Positions 39,822 to 41,028 of a stretch of 41,028 nt of DNA are shown here, in pieces; positions within the stretch are counted from its first letter, which is position 1, and each line of letters begins with the position of its first letter. The notes beneath the pieces were generated by a model. That model had not been told where the DNA came from. It was given only the letters and a program-made list of their open reading frames with translations, and did not search any database. The translations under genes and the position numbers were made by a program. This DNA is from Candidatus Heimdallarchaeota archaeon (GTDB lineage: Archaea > Asgardarchaeota > Heimdallarchaeia > Heimdallarchaeales > Kariarchaeaceae), in contig JAAFKL010000355.1 of NCBI GenBank assembly GCA_021399405.1, positions 1-41,028 of the forward strand. Reading direction: 5' to 3'.

Positions 39822-40724
39822 TTACATCAATTCTCCTTCTGCAAAGTAAAAACATCTCCCTCCTGTTTCGGTTTTCACCAATTTATTTTCTTTTACATGA
39901 AATTTATTATATATCTTGGAGGGTCTACCCATCTCATATCCTTGTTCAACCACTATTTCGTTTACACTATCATTCTTTAAAAGTCCCAAATTATTCAAAC
40001 ATAAGCCAAATGAACTCTGTACACCTCCCGTTGCAGGATCTTCAGGAATACCATAAAGCGGAACAAAAAATCTTGCTCTTACATCCCCTCCATCCCTTGC
40101 GTTAGTGGTAAATACATAGGCACACAGATCTTGCTTTTTGAAAATACCTTTACTTAATTCACTGAAATTAGGGTTCAGGTTTGCCAATATTTCAGCATCT
40201 TTTACTTGTATAAACAGGAATCTCATTGCGGTACCCATATTAATTTGGAACGGTTTGTTATCTGCAAGGTCAGACTCATTTATTCCCAATAATTCAAGGA
40301 TAAGTTTTCTATTATCAAAATTCTCAATAAAATCAGCTGACACTTGCACAAAAGAGGTGATTTCAATATCTCCCCTATCTGTATCACTGTATGTTCCCAC
40401 AACATGACCTCCCTGTAGATTTAAGGAATAATTTTCTCTTGTTTTACCAGTATTTTTTCGATATATATTTTCCATCACATTTAAGGTACCAATTGTTGGA
40501 TGGCCAGCATACATTATTTCTTTCCCAGGAGTAAAAATACGAACATCCGCCCCTTTATCAGAATGATCAGTAACAAAAGTACTCTCTGAGAAGTTAAATT
40601 GTTTTGTAATTTGCTGCATATCCTCAAGAGTCATTTTTCCTGCATTAGGGAAAACAGCAAGTTGATTTCCCCCGTCAATTCCCACATCAGAAAAGACATT
40701 GATAATGTAATATTGAAAGCCCAC
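39822..40724 (-). CDS. PhzF-like isomerase/epimerase family protein
   Basis: 300 residues. The start F-Q-Y-Y-I-I-N-V-F-S-D, then G-G-N-Q-L-A-V-F (18-25), the catalytic Glu47 in F-N-F-S-E-S-T-F, Y-A-G-H-P-T-I-G-T (72-80) and D-P-A-T-G-G (about 234-239) are the hallmarks of the PhzF/diaminopimelate-epimerase-like fold. PhzF catalyses a proton shift in phenazine biosynthesis; most relatives have unknown substrates. It is translated just ahead of the aminotransferase, suggesting they work on the same small molecule. An upstream palindrome (40775-40800) may regulate the pair. Confidence 0.9.
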   Translation of the reverse strand: MGFQYYIINVFSDVGIDGGNQLAVFPNAGKMTLEDMQQITKQFNFSESTFVTDHSDKGADVRIFTPGKEIMYAGHPTIGTLNVMENIYRKNTGKTRENYSLNLQGGHVVGTYSDTDRGDIEITSFVQVSADFIENFDNRKLILELLGINESDLADNKPFQINMGTAMRFLFIQVKDAEILANLNPNFSELSKGIFKKQDLCAYVFTTNARDGGDVRARFFVPLYGIPEDPATGGVQSSFGLCLNNLGLLKNDSVNEIVVEQGYEMGRPSKIYNKFHVKENKLVKTETGGRCFYFAEGELM

Positions 40725-40774
40725 AGTAGGTAAATTTATGTTGATTTTAATTATACAACTGTCTATGATCAGAT

Positions 40775-40800
40775 AAAGTTAACTTTTTGTTGTTAACTTT
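40775..40800. repeat. AAAGTTAAC inverted repeat upstream of PhzF
   Basis: AAAGTTAAC (40775-40783) and GTTAACTTT (40792-40800) form a perfect 9-base inverted repeat with an 8-base loop. The left part alone, AAAGTTAACTTT (40775-40786), is also a 12-base palindrome. It sits 51-76 bases upstream of the PhzF gene and beside the higher-G+C end region, so it could be a regulator site, a hairpin or the end of a mobile element. Confidence 0.4.
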
Positions 40801-40814
40801 CTCGTATGTTCAGC

Positions 40815-41028
40815 TAATAATATACAAACGTCACCGTATCATCCAGCTGCTACACTGGAATAGTATAGTACTTGTCTCCTCTCAGAGAGTATTGCTTCCT
40901 TCCACTTGGTTTGTTCGAGTTAGCAGACCCGACCAAGGTGGATTCTCATACTTTTTAACCATCGCAAGATCATTCTCGAACATCCATCAAGATCTGATAA
41001 TCTGACTAGCAGTTCGTTACGACGGATA
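40815..41028 (-). pseudogene. higher-G+C end region, possible decayed transposase or structured RNA
   Basis: No intact gene. G+C rises to about 42% here by count. On the minus strand a 33-codon frame (40882-40983) starts M-F-E-N-D-L-A-M-V-K-K-Y and contains T-R-T-N-Q-V-E-G-S-N. This resembles the T-N-x-x-E-G/E-x-x-N segment near the end of MULE/IS256-type transposases, and a second open frame (40919-41027) overlaps it, as if a frameshift split one gene. Alternatively the strand can fold: 40901-40910 pairs with 40932-40942 (one bulge), and CTCT/AGAG pairs near 40880. Neither reading is proven. The 304 bases from 40725 to the window end hold nothing else. Confidence 0.25.

Noticed and set aside
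40890..40910. Minus-strand GGAAGGAAGCA resembles the SRP RNA tetraloop region
   Set aside because: The flanking bases do not close the GGAA loop, and the CAGG partner and Alu-domain motifs are missing, so an SRP RNA is not supported.
40787..41005. 72-codon plus-strand open frame at the right end
   Set aside because: Composition and low-complexity translation look non-protein-like, and no start context or family signal is seen. The minus-strand frames are more convincing.
1..41028. CRISPR arrays, tRNA, rRNA and intact insertion sequences
   Set aside because: Reading both strands, I found no regularly spaced direct repeats, no complete tRNA cloverleaf, no rRNA-like conserved segments and no intact transposase.

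Overview
The window is a gene-dense, AT-rich stretch (roughly one third G+C by eye) from an archaeon. The archaeal evidence is a class III (type IV pilin) signal on the 649-residue protein at 7345-9294, repeated TATA boxes about 22-30 bases before start codons with no Shine-Dalgarno (leaderless transcripts), a DUF89 protein, an LLM-family (F420/flavin) oxidoreductase, and many GTG/TTG starts. Homogentisate 1,2-dioxygenase plus fumarylacetoacetase implies oxygen-dependent tyrosine catabolism. With the large Ig-like surface proteins and acyl-CoA dehydrogenase, this fits a Heimdallarchaeia-type Asgard archaeon best. That placement is inference; no rRNA or ribosomal protein is present to confirm it.

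Layout. 1-4957: small regulatory or signalling genes (GNAT protein, zinc-ribbon plus PYP-like PAS protein, zinc-ribbon protein, TerB-like protein with a PTP-like phosphatase, degenerate Nudix protein, DUF89 protein) and an intergenic cluster of six ATCGAT sites. 5027-12956: a cell-surface block with three very large exported, cysteine-free proteins (a membrane-anchored LanC-like toroid, a giant pilin-like protein, and a signal-peptide/TM protein), interrupted by a CoA-type Nudix hydrolase and a CBS protein. 13154-18461: a helical protein, NagD-type HAD phosphatase, O-methyltransferase, acyl-CoA dehydrogenase, coiled-coil/winged-helix protein and 6-phosphogluconolactonase. 18463-22136: a divergent pair of exported phosphate-releasing enzymes (alkaline phosphatase and an endonuclease/exonuclease/phosphatase protein with FN3 domains).

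22266-29023: SDR/epimerase plus LLM oxidoreductase, alpha/beta hydrolase, cupin, hotdog thioesterase, homogentisate dioxygenase, MOSC protein and MaoC-like hydratase. 29146-33799: two unknown proteins sharing an N-terminal CxxC module, a small membrane protein, a HAD phosphatase, fumarylacetoacetase, and a DinB-fold protein just upstream of it. The DinB protein is the best candidate for the otherwise missing maleylacetoacetate isomerase. 33831-35270: a NikR-like repressor lacking two of the four nickel ligands, divergent from a NiCoT-like transporter whose start codon lies inside a 7-15-7 palindrome with NikR operator geometry. 35342-40724: Cys/Met-metabolism PLP enzyme, PHP phosphoesterase, GalT-like protein, class I/II aminotransferase and PhzF-like isomerase.

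The last 200 bases have higher G+C and no intact gene. They look like either a decayed transposase or a structured RNA. No tRNA, rRNA, CRISPR array or intact insertion sequence was recognised.
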